Shown: positions 31,300 through 40,257, numbered from the stretch's first letter. The stretch: DNA of 64,000 bases from Gilliamella sp. wkB171 (GCF_001693755.1 NZ_LYST01000039.1:124001-188000); one strand, 5' to 3'. Made by a program: numbers and translations. The notes: a model not told the origin generated them from the letters alone.

Positions 31300-31428
31300 A
31301 TACTTATTGTATGGTAGATAAACTATTAACCTGAGTATAACTCAACTTGCTAAGAAATAATATTATCTAGTGATAAAATAGTGAAAATGATATTGTCGTT
31401 TTTATAAAAGAATATTATGCTAAAAAAT

Positions 31429-31448
31429 AGTATGAGCATGCTCATACT
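31429..31448. promoter_or_regulatory. Perfect 20-bp palindrome between divergent genes
   Basis: AGTATGAGCATGCTCATACT is a perfect dyad, 22 bases before the slyB start and facing the divergent small lipoprotein gene. It could be a repressor operator or a 5'-leader hairpin beside the ribosome-binding site (TGAGGAA at 31457). Confidence 0.5.
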
Positions 31449-31470
31449 CAAATTATATGAGGAATAAATT

Positions 31471-31968
31471 ATGAAAAAAATCGTCACTTTAGCTATTTTA
31501 GCAGCAATTTTAACGGGTTGTGGTAATAGTGATATATATTCTGGCGATGTTTATACAACAGATCAAGCAAAACAGGTTCAACAAGTTAGTTATGGTACAG
31601 TTGTGTCTGTTCGCCCAGTGAAAATCCAAACTAATGCCTCTGATGGTAGAAGTGAAAATATTTTAGGTTCATTAGGTGGTGCAGTACTTGGTGGCGTTTT
31701 AGGTAACACTGTAGGTAATGGTACAGGGCAAGCTGTAGCGATTGCAACGGGAGCAATCGGTGGTGCAGTGTTAGGTAGTGCAATTGAAAATCAAGCTAGC
31801 CAAACTAGTGCAGTTGAGCTAGAAATTCAGCGAGAAAACGGCGGTAACATCGTTATTGTGCAAAAAGGATCTGCTAATGATTTTTTTGCAGGGCAAAAAG
31901 TACGTTTAGTCAGTAATGGTAAACAAATTAGCGCATCGCCTCGTTATAATAGCGAAATTAAGAAGTAA
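31471..31968 (+). CDS. slyB: SlyB/Pcp-family glycine-zipper outer-membrane lipoprotein
   Basis: The 165-residue precursor has a lipobox at C17 (LAAILTGCGN). A glycine zipper hairpin at about 68-110 (LGSLGGAVLGGVLGNTVGNG, AIGGAVLGSAIENQ) would insert in the membrane, and a short beta domain follows (VELEIQRENGGNIVIVQKG, GQKVRLVS). SlyB-type lipoproteins stabilise the outer membrane and, in Enterobacteria, belong to the PhoPQ stress response. It is monocistronic, with a strong GAGGAA site and its own terminator. A 20-bp palindrome stands in the leader. Confidence 0.92.
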   Translation: MKKIVTLAILAAILTGCGNSDIYSGDVYTTDQAKQVQQVSYGTVVSVRPVKIQTNASDGRSENILGSLGGAVLGGVLGNTVGNGTGQAVAIATGAIGGAVLGSAIENQASQTSAVELEIQRENGGNIVIVQKGSANDFFAGQKVRLVSNGKQISASPRYNSEIKK

Positions 31969-31987
31969 TTTTCCCTTTTTTCTAAAT

Positions 31988-32030
31988 AAAATAGACTTTG
32001 CTTGTTAGCGTTCTAAGCGAAGTCTATTTT
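31988..32030 (+). terminator. Terminator of slyB
   Basis: AAAATAGACTT-t-GCTT pairs with AAGC-g-AAGTCTATTTT (31988-32030): a long stem with one internal mismatch, ending in T, 20 bases after the stop. Confidence 0.85.
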
Positions 32031-32211
32031 CGCAAAATTATTCATTTAACTATCTGCAGTAAGTCGTTCACCAATAAAATCTTTACGCTTTCTCTTCAAT
32101 CCACATCATATATTATCAATATGCAAATTCAGGCATAAAAAATTTGATTGGCTCGTTATGAATATATAAAATTATTGAAATCATCATTACTATAAAAGGA
32201 ACAATAAAGCG

Positions 32212-32619
32212 ATGCGTATATTACATACAATGATTAGGGTCGGAGATTTACAACGATCAATTGATTTTTATACTCGTGTAATGGGAATGCGTGTGTTAAG
32301 AACCAGTGAAAATACTGAGTACAAATATTCATTAGCATTTGTTGGTTATGGCGATGAATCAACAAGTTCGGTAATCGAGTTGACTTATAACTGGGGTACA
32401 GACAGCTATGAGCATGGTAGCGCTTTCGGGCACATTGCTATTGGTGTGGATGATGTAGCAAAAATGTGCGAAGACGTTAAACAAGCAGGTGGTAAAGTGA
32501 CTCGCGAAGCAGGACCGGTAAAAGGTGGCACCACCATTATTGCTTTTGTTGAAGATCCTGATGGTTACAAAATAGAATTAATCCAAAATAGCCATGCAGA
32601 TAAAGCATTAGGTAATTAA
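32212..32619 (+). CDS. gloA: Lactoylglutathione lyase (glyoxalase I)
   Basis: GloA converts the methylglyoxal-glutathione adduct to S-lactoylglutathione in the cytoplasm. The 135 residues align over their length with E. coli GloA, and all four metal ligands are in place: H5 ([10 protein letters not shown]), E56 (SSVIELTYN), H74 (AFGHIAIGV) and E122 (YKIELIQN). The lack of the eukaryotic insertions points to the Ni-dependent class. The ATG follows AAAGGAACAA. gshB elsewhere in the window supplies glutathione. Confidence 0.96.
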   Translation: MRILHTMIRVGDLQRSIDFYTRVMGMRVLRTSENTEYKYSLAFVGYGDESTSSVIELTYNWGTDSYEHGSAFGHIAIGVDDVAKMCEDVKQAGGKVTREAGPVKGGTTIIAFVEDPDGYKIELIQNSHADKALGN

Positions 32620-32636
32620 TCAATTATTTAAGTTGA

Positions 32637-32660
32637 TATCGCCGAATAAAATCGGCGATA
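32637..32660 (+). terminator. Hairpin after gloA
   Basis: TATCGCCGA (32637-32645), loop ATAAAA, TCGGCGATA (32652-32660): perfect over 9 bp and GC-rich, 18 bases after the stop, but no U-tract follows. Confidence 0.55.
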
Positions 32661-32773
32661 GATTAGCTGATTGATGATGATTAATTCATTTTAATATTCA
32701 TAGTTAACGGTCAACAATGATAAAAAAATATAAATCAATTTGCGCTATTGATTGCATCATAACAGATGCATAA

Positions 32774-33397
32774 TTATTTGCTGAGTAGCTCTTTTAGTAA
32801 TTGTTGATTGCTAATACTTTGTTTTTGTTGTTCTAAGCTAGCTGCAGTAATAATGGAATTTAATGCATTTAATGAACAATCGAAATCGTCATTGATAATC
32901 ACATAGTCATACTCGTTATAGTGTGAAATTTCAGCCTGCGCTTTTTGCATCCGTTTTTGAATCACATTGGCGTCATCTTGTCCTCTTTTTACTAAGCGGT
33001 TTTCAAGCTCTTTTAAAGAAGGCGGTAAAATAAAGATACTTTTTGCTGACGGCATTTTTTTTCTGACTTGCTGCGCGCCTTGCCAATCAATATCTAAAAA
33101 TACATTGATACCTTGCGATAAACTTTCTTCAATTTCGGCTTTTGACGTGCCATAGTAATGATCGAAAACATGGGCATATTCAACAAAAGCTTGATTATCA
33201 ATTAACGATTCAAAGTGCTTATGATCGATAAAGTAATAGTGTTGGCCATGTTGTTCGCCCGGTCTAGGGTCGCGAGTGGTATGCGAAATTGAGACTTTAG
33301 CCGGATGTTGATTATTCTGTGCTAAATAAGCCCGAATTAAACTTGATTTACCCGCACCACTTGGTGCTGAAATAATAAACAAGGTTCCTGTATACAT
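32774..33397 (-). CDS. gmk: Guanylate kinase
   Basis: Gmk phosphorylates GMP to GDP with ATP. The 207 residues carry the P-loop [10 protein letters not shown] (about 10-19), the GMP-binding [19 protein letters not shown] segment (about 37-55), and the lid [19 protein letters not shown]. The length is the family norm. rpoZ, which follows gmk in Enterobacteria, is absent here. The neighbours are gloA and a long gap. Confidence 0.96.
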   Translation of the reverse strand: MYTGTLFIISAPSGAGKSSLIRAYLAQNNQHPAKVSISHTTRDPRPGEQHGQHYYFIDHKHFESLIDNQAFVEYAHVFDHYYGTSKAEIEESLSQGINVFLDIDWQGAQQVRKKMPSAKSIFILPPSLKELENRLVKRGQDDANVIQKRMQKAQAEISHYNEYDYVIINDDFDCSLNALNSIITAASLEQQKQSISNQQLLKELLSK

Positions 33398-34066
33398 AAA
33401 ATTTTATCACTTAGTAAGAAAAGGTTGATTAGATAACTAAATTAGATAACTAAAACGAAATAGAGATATTATAACAAAATAATTTGCTGGATTGTGGTAT
33501 AGCGAACATAAAATTACTTATGTTTATACTTGATGTAATGATATGTTATTAAAATTATTGCAATGTAATGAGTTAACAGTATGCTGACGATACATCAAAA
33601 CGACTATAAAAAATAATTAAATTTTATTATGTGGATCAGAAAGATAAATTTGATCAACTGCTAATTTTAGCAGCAATTTTTTATGGTATGGATATCACAA
33701 TATAGTTTTGATGAAAGTATAAATAAAATACTACTCAAAAAATAATAATTGCAAAAATTTTATGTGCCATATGCATGTCTTGGTTATCTTTATTTAGCAA
33801 TAAAATTTTTAAGTATCATTTAATCTATGGTAAATAATATAGCCCATATACCCCTATAACACTATTTCTATTCGTTTAACCACGTTATATCAAGCAGCGA
33901 AAGGCTAAAGATAAAATCACTGGTCAATGTTGAAAAACATAATATTAATTAGAAAGGATAACAATTAATATGACAAATACTAAAATAAAGAGATTAAGTT
34001 AATCAACAAAATCAATTTAAAAATAACTAATTAAAATGATTTGATTTGTTACTAATCAAATTTTAG
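33398..34066. other. Long intergenic gap between gmk and hemX
   Basis: This is about 670 bases of AT-rich DNA between divergent genes. hemX normally follows hemD, so the gap marks the point where the hem operon was broken. A ten-codon frame at 33970 (MTNTKIKRLS) has a fair AAAGGATAA site and could be a leader peptide, but nothing else supports it. No repeat, RNA or pseudogene is evident. Confidence 0.5.
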
Positions 34067-34095
34067 TTAAAACTGTGATGACTCTATGTCATAAT
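34067..34095 (+). promoter_or_regulatory. Candidate sigma-70 promoter of hemXY
   Basis: A -35 TTAAAA (34067-34072) and -10 CATAAT (34090-34095) are 17 bases apart, ending 35 bases before the hemX ATG. The -10 is good and the -35 matches 4 of 6. Confidence 0.5.
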
Positions 34096-34130
34096 ACTGT
34101 CATTTAAACCAAAGCTAAGTGGAGTGAATT

Positions 34131-35576
34131 ATGCCATTAAAATATTATGGTGCTAATGCAACGCTTTCAACAATAAATACGACCTCATTTAGCCTTTCAC
34201 CTATAATAAAAACTGAATATAAAGCGAATAAGACTATGACTGAAGATAAAAAAATGCCAATAAATGCCCAATCTAGTCCTGAAGTTGAAAAAAAATCCAA
34301 TTTATCAGCTACTAAAAATAATTCAAATAAAGTGCCCACATCAAAGTTAGCCATCTTGGCGATTGCTTTAACCATTGGTTTAGGCGGCTTTGTTTTTTAT
34401 CATGGACATTTGCAAGTCGAAAATCAAAAAAAGACAATTGCAAGTCTACAAGTTGAACTTGCCAATTTGAAACAAAGTACCAAAGATAGTATTGTTCATG
34501 ATTTGCAAAATAGCATCACCGATGCGGTAAACAAGCAAAACCAACAATTTTCATCTTTGGAACAGCGAGTTGATCGCCAACTTAATGACCAACAAAAAAA
34601 TCAACAAGAGTTAACCAATCAAATCAATGATGCTTCAAAATTAAATGAACAAAATTTCCATAATTTAAACGAGCGCCTTTCGGCTATGTCAACAACAGAT
34701 AACAGTGTGTGGTTGATATCTCAAGCAAATTATCTGGTACATTTAGCGGGTAGAAAAATTTGGAATGATCAAGATTATTCAACCGCTCGATTATTGCTTA
34801 AAAGTGCAGATGAAAGTTTAGCGCAAGCTGATGATCCTAGCTTGATACCGGCAAGACAAGCGATTAATCAAGATATTACTTCACTGTCAAAAGTCAGTTT
34901 TATTGACTATGATGGTATTGTGATGAATTTAATTGGACTTTCTGAATCCCTAACAGAGTTACCGTTGGTTGGAAATTACAAAGAAATAGATTTAGGGATG
35001 ACACAATATAATGATGACATATCATCAGCGCAATCAGTTAATGCTCCATCGACTTCAAAAGAAATAACCGAAGAGCCAACAGAGAAAAATAATCATCACG
35101 AAATAACGTCGTCTGTTTTCGATTGGTCAAAAAATTTATTAACTAATGCTGAGTCATTTTTAGATAAATTCATTACCATTGAAAAAATTGATGAAAATGA
35201 GAAAAATTTTGCAACTTGTTTATCTAAAGCTCAAAAAGATGAAAAACAGATTGTGAGATGTCAAATATTGAAAACACCACTAAATTTAGAACAATCACTC
35301 TATTTACGTGAAAATATTCGTTTTCGTTTATTGATTGCAGCTCAGGCTGTACCAAGACATCAAGATCTTGTTTACCAACGAGCTTTGAGTGATGCTGCAT
35401 TATGGGTTAATGCTTATTTTGATGGTAATGCGCCTGATGTTAAGGCTTTCTTAGATGATCTTGAGAATTTACAAAGTCAATCAATCAGTAATCAATCTGT
35501 TCCAGATAAATTAGCAAGCGCGACGGAATTAGAAAAATTAATGCAATCGCGTGTGCGTTCAATGTTGGCTAAATAG
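34131..35576 (+). CDS. hemX: HemX-like inner-membrane protein
   Basis: HemX is a membrane protein of the hem operon, often mislabelled as a uroporphyrinogen methyltransferase; its role is unclear. Of 481 residues, about 1-80 are polar and cytoplasmic, TM 82-100 is LAILAIALTIGLGGFVFYHG, and 105-185 form a Gln-rich coiled coil. The periplasmic domain includes VWLISQANYLVHLAGRKIW and LYLRENIRFRLLIAAQAVPR, both conserved in E. coli. The ATG at 34131 has GGAGTG seven bases before it. The E. coli-like start, MTEDKK, would be at 34236 with a poorer site, so the first 35 residues may be a real extension. Confidence 0.88.
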   Translation: MPLKYYGANATLSTINTTSFSLSPIIKTEYKANKTMTEDKKMPINAQSSPEVEKKSNLSATKNNSNKVPTSKLAILAIALTIGLGGFVFYHGHLQVENQKKTIASLQVELANLKQSTKDSIVHDLQNSITDAVNKQNQQFSSLEQRVDRQLNDQQKNQQELTNQINDASKLNEQNFHNLNERLSAMSTTDNSVWLISQANYLVHLAGRKIWNDQDYSTARLLLKSADESLAQADDPSLIPARQAINQDITSLSKVSFIDYDGIVMNLIGLSESLTELPLVGNYKEIDLGMTQYNDDISSAQSVNAPSTSKEITEEPTEKNNHHEITSSVFDWSKNLLTNAESFLDKFITIEKIDENEKNFATCLSKAQKDEKQIVRCQILKTPLNLEQSLYLRENIRFRLLIAAQAVPRHQDLVYQRALSDAALWVNAYFDGNAPDVKAFLDDLENLQSQSISNQSVPDKLASATELEKLMQSRVRSMLAK

Positions 35577-35586
35577 GAGAATAATA

Positions 35587-36486
35587 ATGCTAAAAATATT
35601 GATTATTTTCTTAGTGTTGGTGGCGGGTTTTTTGTTAGGTCCGTTATTACAAGGTCATCAAGGTTCAGCCGTTTTTGAAGTTGCAAATTATAAAGTCAGT
35701 ATGTCATTTAATTCATTTGTCATACTTGAGTTATTAGCTTTATTTTGCTTATATATTGTTTATTGGTTTTTAAAGAAAATTTTTAATTCCAAAACAATTT
35801 TAGGGGAATGGTTACGTTCAAAATCACCTAAAAAAGTTGTTAAACGGCTTGAGATGGCACAAATTTCACTTCTTGAAGGCGATTATCAACAAGCTAGTAA
35901 GTTTTTTATGAAATCAGCTAAAGTGTCGAACAATTCGGCATTATCTTATTTGCTTGCTGCACAAGCGCAAATAGATAATGATGAATTGGTTTCAGCCAAT
36001 CAATCTTTGGAACAAGCTGCACAAAACTGTCAACCTAATGAGATATTTGCTTTCAAACTGGTACAGATACGTTTACAAATTAAAAACCGTGAATATGCTT
36101 TAGCGCGAAAAACAATAGAGCAGCTATTGAATGAAAAACCACGTCATCCAGAAGTATTAAGACTTGCCGATCAACTCTTTTATGATATGGGTGATTATCA
36201 AGCTGTGATAGATTTAATGCCTGCTATGTACAAAGTTAAGGCTTATAGTGAATCTCAATTAGATCAATTTAAACAAGCCGCTTATATTGGTCGTATTAAG
36301 CAATTGTCAGCTGATAGCGATCCATTAGCATTAATAAAATGGTGGAAATCACAGCCTAAAGCAATTCTAAATAATATGGCTTACCAAAAAGCAATGGCGA
36401 ATTACCTTAATCAAGTAGGACAAACAGCCGAAGCTAATAAGATTATAAATGCTATCAATAAGCTTGAAAATAAAGAGAGAACATAA
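35587..36486 (+). CDS. hemY: HemY-like inner-membrane TPR protein, C-terminally short
   Basis: HemY has two N-terminal membrane segments (MLKILIIFLVLVAGFLLGPLLQGHQG and LELLALFCLYIVYWFL) and a TPR-like periplasmic/cytoplasmic part. The ATG at 35587 follows AGGAGA and is 10 bases past the hemX stop, so the genes are coupled. Conserved blocks are LLEGDYQQASKFFMKSAK, PRHPEVLRLADQLF and WWKSQPKAI. The protein ends at residue 299, while the E. coli protein is about 398, so the last TPR repeats are missing. A terminator follows at once, so this looks like a stable truncation and not a sequencing break. Confidence 0.9.
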   Translation: MLKILIIFLVLVAGFLLGPLLQGHQGSAVFEVANYKVSMSFNSFVILELLALFCLYIVYWFLKKIFNSKTILGEWLRSKSPKKVVKRLEMAQISLLEGDYQQASKFFMKSAKVSNNSALSYLLAAQAQIDNDELVSANQSLEQAAQNCQPNEIFAFKLVQIRLQIKNREYALARKTIEQLLNEKPRHPEVLRLADQLFYDMGDYQAVIDLMPAMYKVKAYSESQLDQFKQAAYIGRIKQLSADSDPLALIKWWKSQPKAILNNMAYQKAMANYLNQVGQTAEANKIINAINKLENKERT

Positions 36487-36488
36487 TA

Positions 36489-36515
36489 AGCAGGGCGGTT
36501 GTCCTGCCTTTTTGT
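36489..36515 (+). terminator. Terminator of hemXY
   Basis: GCAGG, 8-base loop, CCTGC, then CTTTTT (36489-36515), starting 3 bases after the hemY stop. The stem is short, but position and U-tract are right. Confidence 0.7.
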
Positions 36516-36534
36516 GAAATAACAACTACAACTA

Positions 36535-36858
36535 TTAGTTCATAAAGTAACGAATTACTGACATCGCACATATGCCTGTTACCACAATTAACATTAGGTT
36601 TTTTGTTAATAATGCCACAATAATTGTTGGAATCGCCGCTAAGCAATATTCAAGATTAAACTCAGGAAACGAGCCAGATCTTACAATAAACAGATTTTGT
36701 ACAAATAAAGCAGTTAATATACATATCGGAACATAGGATAAAAATCGAATTACCATATCAGGTAATTGTAATTTTCGTACTAATATGAATGGAATAATTC
36801 TGGGTAACCAAGTCACTAATCCTGATCCTAATATAATCAGTAAACTATAAATACTCAT
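36535..36858 (-). CDS. azlD: AzlD-family branched-chain amino acid exporter subunit
   Basis: A 107-residue inner-membrane protein with four hydrophobic segments: LLIILGSGLVTWLPRIIPFILV, MVIRFLSYVPICILTALFVQ, LAAIPTIIVALLTK and LMLIVVTGICAMSVIRYF. The paired Pro-Arg of TWLPRIIPF is typical of AzlD/YgaH. It is the small partner of the AzlC-type permease, with which it exports branched-chain amino acids. It overlaps azlC by 4 bases (ATGA), so the two subunits are made together. Confidence 0.9.
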   Translation of the reverse strand: MSIYSLLIILGSGLVTWLPRIIPFILVRKLQLPDMVIRFLSYVPICILTALFVQNLFIVRSGSFPEFNLEYCLAAIPTIIVALLTKNLMLIVVTGICAMSVIRYFMN

Positions 36859-37550
36859 GCTTTACGCTCCATGGCAACGCCGATAAAACATCCCGCAAAC
36901 GTACTGACCAGTATTGCCAATTCAGCGGATAAAAATCGTAATAAAAAAATTAATACAATAGTTACAGTCAACATTGCTAATAACCGATTTTTCATGCTTT
37001 TATTTTTATCACTTATAAGTTGTAAATATAAAAGACCAATAAACATAGCAACTAAGGCATAATCTAAGCCAAACTGTGCAGGATCGGGTAACCATTTACC
37101 AATTAATGCTCCAATCAAACAAGATAAAATCCAAGCAAAGTAAGCGGTTAAATTCAGGCCATGCATCCATGCACAATTGATTGTTTTTTTATTCGCAATT
37201 GCATTCATTGCTACCGCAAAACTTTCATCGGTTAATAAGCTACCTATCGCAATATTATTCAATAAAGAATACTTTTTAAACGTTGGTGCAGTTGCCATGC
37301 CCATTAAAAAATGGCGAGAATTAACTAAAAAAACAGTAAAAATAATTGCTGAAATTGGTGTTGCAACAATCATTAAACCGGTAATAATAAATTGCGCCGC
37401 ACCAGCATAAACCATTATCGCCAATAGCGTGACTTCTAAAATTGATAAATTTGCTGCTTTACCTACAGCTCCAGCTGCAATGCCAATACCAATATAGCCA
37501 AGTAATGTTGGAATGCATGCTCGAACACCGTCATTAAATGTTAATGCCAT
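36855..37550 (-). CDS. azlC: AzlC-family branched-chain amino acid exporter subunit
   Basis: The 231 residues form the large subunit of an AzlCD (YgaZH) exporter. The N-terminal GVRACIPTLLGYIGIGIAAGAVG and the later AGAAQFIITGLM and VNSRHFLMGMA motifs are diagnostic, with seven or eight membrane segments. Such pairs export valine and related branched-chain amino acids. It is first in the azlC-azlD operon. The transcription unit ends against hemXY from the other strand. Confidence 0.93.
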   Translation of the reverse strand: MALTFNDGVRACIPTLLGYIGIGIAAGAVGKAANLSILEVTLLAIMVYAGAAQFIITGLMIVATPISAIIFTVFLVNSRHFLMGMATAPTFKKYSLLNNIAIGSLLTDESFAVAMNAIANKKTINCAWMHGLNLTAYFAWILSCLIGALIGKWLPDPAQFGLDYALVAMFIGLLYLQLISDKNKSMKNRLLAMLTVTIVLIFLLRFLSAELAILVSTFAGCFIGVAMERKA

Positions 37551-37727
37551 CGTACTCTCGTTATCGTTAAATTTTTATAATTCAAAAAATATAGCTAATC
37601 AATTAGTAAGTATTTTCGCTTTTATAATATCAAAAGCAATTATTTATTGAGTAACAATATTTGTTAAACTCATTCTATTTTTAAATTTTTAGTTACTTAA
37701 CCGATGTATTTTTATTTTATTATCGAT

Positions 37728-38483
37728 TAATTCTTTTCGGTATTAATCGGCCATTTGCCTTCTGCATTTAGTTGTTTGATATCACATGGCAGAACTACCT
37801 GCGGCATCTTCAATTACGTGGTTTTTATGGTATCCATTTTGGATTTATTTTTATGGTAATTCGCCATTGATGTGATACTTGTGCCGGCATACACAAATTT
37901 TGGCAAAATAGTTTTACGTTCCGAATTGCGTCCTTACGCTATGGTGACATGTGTGATGAATATTTACTTACAAGGTAAAAATGTATCGCGATATTCGTGA
38001 CTTTACCAAAATCACTGCTGGCTGATGGGGGGGGGGTGGTGGCAATGGCATTTTGGTCGAATCACTTTCATCATGAGCTAAATTCATGCTAAATTAATTT
38101 AACGCGTTTATTCTCTAACCTAGATATGGTAAGACTACCCAATAAATCTTCATTGTCATACTGGACGTCCATTTAGCTCTTAATGCCGCAGTGCTACAGT
38201 TTGATCCGCACCATCCCTTTGCCACATCATAGTCATCAATTCCTGATGTATCAGGAATGCAACCACCACCAATACTGCCACCACTAAGATTTTCATAATT
38301 ATATTCAATCGCTTCTACTGGTGCAGCATAGGCTTTATTTTTACCGGAAGTAATACCGACAAATGGTTCAAACTGATTTGAACAACCAGTTATTGCTAGT
38401 GGTACAAGCAGTAAGGTAAGCCAGCGCCAGTAGGTTTTTAATTTAGCACTTTGAACGGTTTCTGTTTGATTTGTGATCTTCAT
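37728..38483 (-). pseudogene. DUF3304-like lipoprotein, copy 1, decayed in its C-terminal half
   Basis: The first 122 codons (38483 to 38115) read MKITNQTETVQSAKLKTYWR through a lipobox (LAITGCSNQ) to MKIYWVVLPYLG, then a stop. Where copy 2 continues PGWKPRIL, this copy has a stop and several frame changes. DNA similar to the rest of copy 2, including the end (ggtattaatcggccatttgcc), can be followed on to 37728. The proline-codon stretch has become a run of ten G (38027-38036, plus strand). This is the most decayed of three tandem copies. It could still make a truncated lipoprotein. Confidence 0.75.
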
Positions 38484-38595
38484 GACTCTTTCCTTATATC
38501 GCTTATTTTTTATCGCTCACATCAGCATTTATATCATTTTATTTTTTGTTGTAATGATTATTTTTTAAGTTACTTTATTGTTTTGTTGTCACCGA

Positions 38596-39393
38596 CTATT
38601 TTTTATCACTACTAACGGGTAATTTACCGTCTTGTTCTAATTGTTTGATATAACGTGGTAAAATGATTTGTGGGATTTTTTCTCGTTCGGCTTTAATGGC
38701 ATCCATTTTGGCTTTGTTTTTTCGATAATCTGCCATTGATTTAATGCTTGGACGCGGCGTGCATAGTTTTTGGCTTTCAGCAAATAGTTTCCAGTGTACT
38801 GGATTACGTCCTTCTTCTATGGTGCCATAAGTAATAAATATCTGATTACATGGTAGAAAGTGCACGGTAATATTAGCGACCTGACCAAAATCATCACCAG
38901 CTGACGGTGGTGGCGGTGGCAAAGGTATTTCGGTAGAATAGTATTCATCATATTGATGAATTAAATTGGCTTCGTTTCTATCAACATTTAAACCTGCTGT
39001 ATTTAAAATTCTAGGTTTCCAGCCTGGATAGGGTAATAATTCCCATGAAATCTGCATGGTCATGCCAGGTGTCCAATGCGCACGCAGAGCAGCTGCGCCA
39101 CAGGTTGAACCACCGCCATAGCGTTTTTTACCAACGTCATAATCATCAATTCCTGATGTATTGGGAATACAACCACCACCAATACTGCCACCACTAAGAT
39201 TTTCGTAATTATATTCAATCGCTTCCACTGGTGCAGCATAGGCTTTATTTTTTCCGGAAGTAATACCAACAAATGGTTCAAACTGATTGGAACAACCAGT
39301 TATTGCTAGCGGTACAAGCAGTAAGGTAAGCCAGCACCAGTTAATTTTTAATTTAGCACTTTGAACGGTTACTGTTTGATTTGTGATCTTCAT
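38596..39393 (-). CDS. DUF3304-like lipoprotein, copy 2 (intact)
   Basis: The 265-residue precursor has a basic leader, a hydrophobic core (WCWLTLLLVPLAITGC) and lipobox at about C34, so it is periplasmic and membrane-anchored. The mature domain has GGSIGGGCIPNTSGIDDYD, CGAAALRAHWTPGMTMQISW, a Pro-rich turn before AGDDFG, and ITVHFLPCNQIFITYGT, the pattern of DUF3304 proteins. Lysine-rich helices end the chain. I associate this family with immunity lipoproteins beside type VI phospholipase effectors; no effector is in the window, so that role is inferred. It is the only intact one of three tandem copies. Confidence 0.75.
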   Translation of the reverse strand: MKITNQTVTVQSAKLKINWCWLTLLLVPLAITGCSNQFEPFVGITSGKNKAYAAPVEAIEYNYENLSGGSIGGGCIPNTSGIDDYDVGKKRYGGGSTCGAAALRAHWTPGMTMQISWELLPYPGWKPRILNTAGLNVDRNEANLIHQYDEYYSTEIPLPPPPPSAGDDFGQVANITVHFLPCNQIFITYGTIEEGRNPVHWKLFAESQKLCTPRPSIKSMADYRKNKAKMDAIKAEREKIPQIILPRYIKQLEQDGKLPVSSDKK

Positions 39394-39505
39394 GACTCTT
39401 TCCTTATTATCACCTATTTTTTATTGTTCACATCAGGGCTTATATTGTCTTATTTTTGCTTTAGTGATTATTCTTTTAGGTGCTTTATTGTTTTGTTGTC
39501 ACCGA

Positions 39506-40257
39506 CTATTTTTTATCACTACTGACAGGTAATTTACCTTCTAGTTCTAATTGTTTGATATAGCGTGGTAAAATCACTTGTGGGATTTTTGCTCGTTCGG
39601 CTTTAATGGCATCCATTTTGGCTTTGTTTTTTCGATAATCTGCCATTGATTTAATGCTTGGACGTGGTGTGCATAGTTTTTGGCTTTCAGCAAATAGTTT
39701 CCAGTATACTGGATTACGTCCTTCTTCTATGGTGCCATAAGTAATAAATATCTGATTACATGGTAGAAAGTGCACGGTGATATTAGCGACCTGACCAAAA
39801 TCATCGCCGGCTGACGGTGGTGGTGGAGGTAATGGTAATGGGATCTCTGTACTATAAGATTCATCATATTGGTCAATAATATCTGATTCTTTACGGTCAA
39901 TTACTACCCCTGGTAGATTTAATATTTTGGCTTGCCAGCCTGGGTAGGGGAATAATGTCCAAGAAATGCGCATTGTCATACCTGGCGTCCAATGCGCACG
40001 CAGAGCAGCTGCGCCACAAGTTGAACCGCCACCGTAGCGTTTTTTACCAACATCATAGTCATCGATTCCTGGCGTATCAGGAATGCAACCACCACCAATA
40101 CTGCCACCATTCATATTTTCATAATTATATTCAATCGCTTCCACTGGTGCGGCATAGGTTTTGTTTTTACCGGAAGTGAGCCAACAAATGGTTCAAATTG
40201 ATTTGAGCAACTGGTAAGTAGTAGTGGAGAGATTAAAATGAGTAAGCTGAGTTTCAT
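39506..40257 (-). pseudogene. DUF3304-like lipoprotein, copy 3, frameshifted after the signal peptide
   Basis: From an ATG at 40257 the minus strand reads a lipoprotein signal (MKLSLLILISPLLLTSCSNQ) and FEPFVG. Near 40180 one base is missing relative to copy 2, and the frame moves. The remaining 212 codons are open and close to copy 2, but the only start for them is an internal GTG at 40144 with no signal peptide. A functional lipoprotein is therefore not expected unless the shift is corrected. The signal differs from the KITNQT leader of copies 1 and 2. The middle (MRISWTLFPYPGWQAKILN) differs from copy 2, while the ends are nearly identical. Confidence 0.75.

Larger units (their letters stand above)
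37728..40257 (-). repeat. Three-copy tandem duplication of a lipoprotein gene, 910-bp period
   Basis: Starts at 38483 and 39393, and stops at 38596 and 39506, are each exactly 910 bases apart. The intergenic spacers are also alike (both contain ttgttgtcaccgactatttt), so whole units were duplicated in direct orientation. The third copy has a different 5' end. Confidence 0.9.

Noticed and set aside
33970-34002. Ten-codon frame MTNTKIKRLS with AAAGGATAA upstream, as a leader peptide
   Set aside because: It is too short to judge, and no attenuator-like hairpins lie between it and hemX.
39506-40144. Copy 3 of the lipoprotein as an intact gene from a GTG start
   Set aside because: That start has no signal peptide, while an upstream ATG with a complete lipoprotein signal is one base out of frame. 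A frameshifted gene explains this better.
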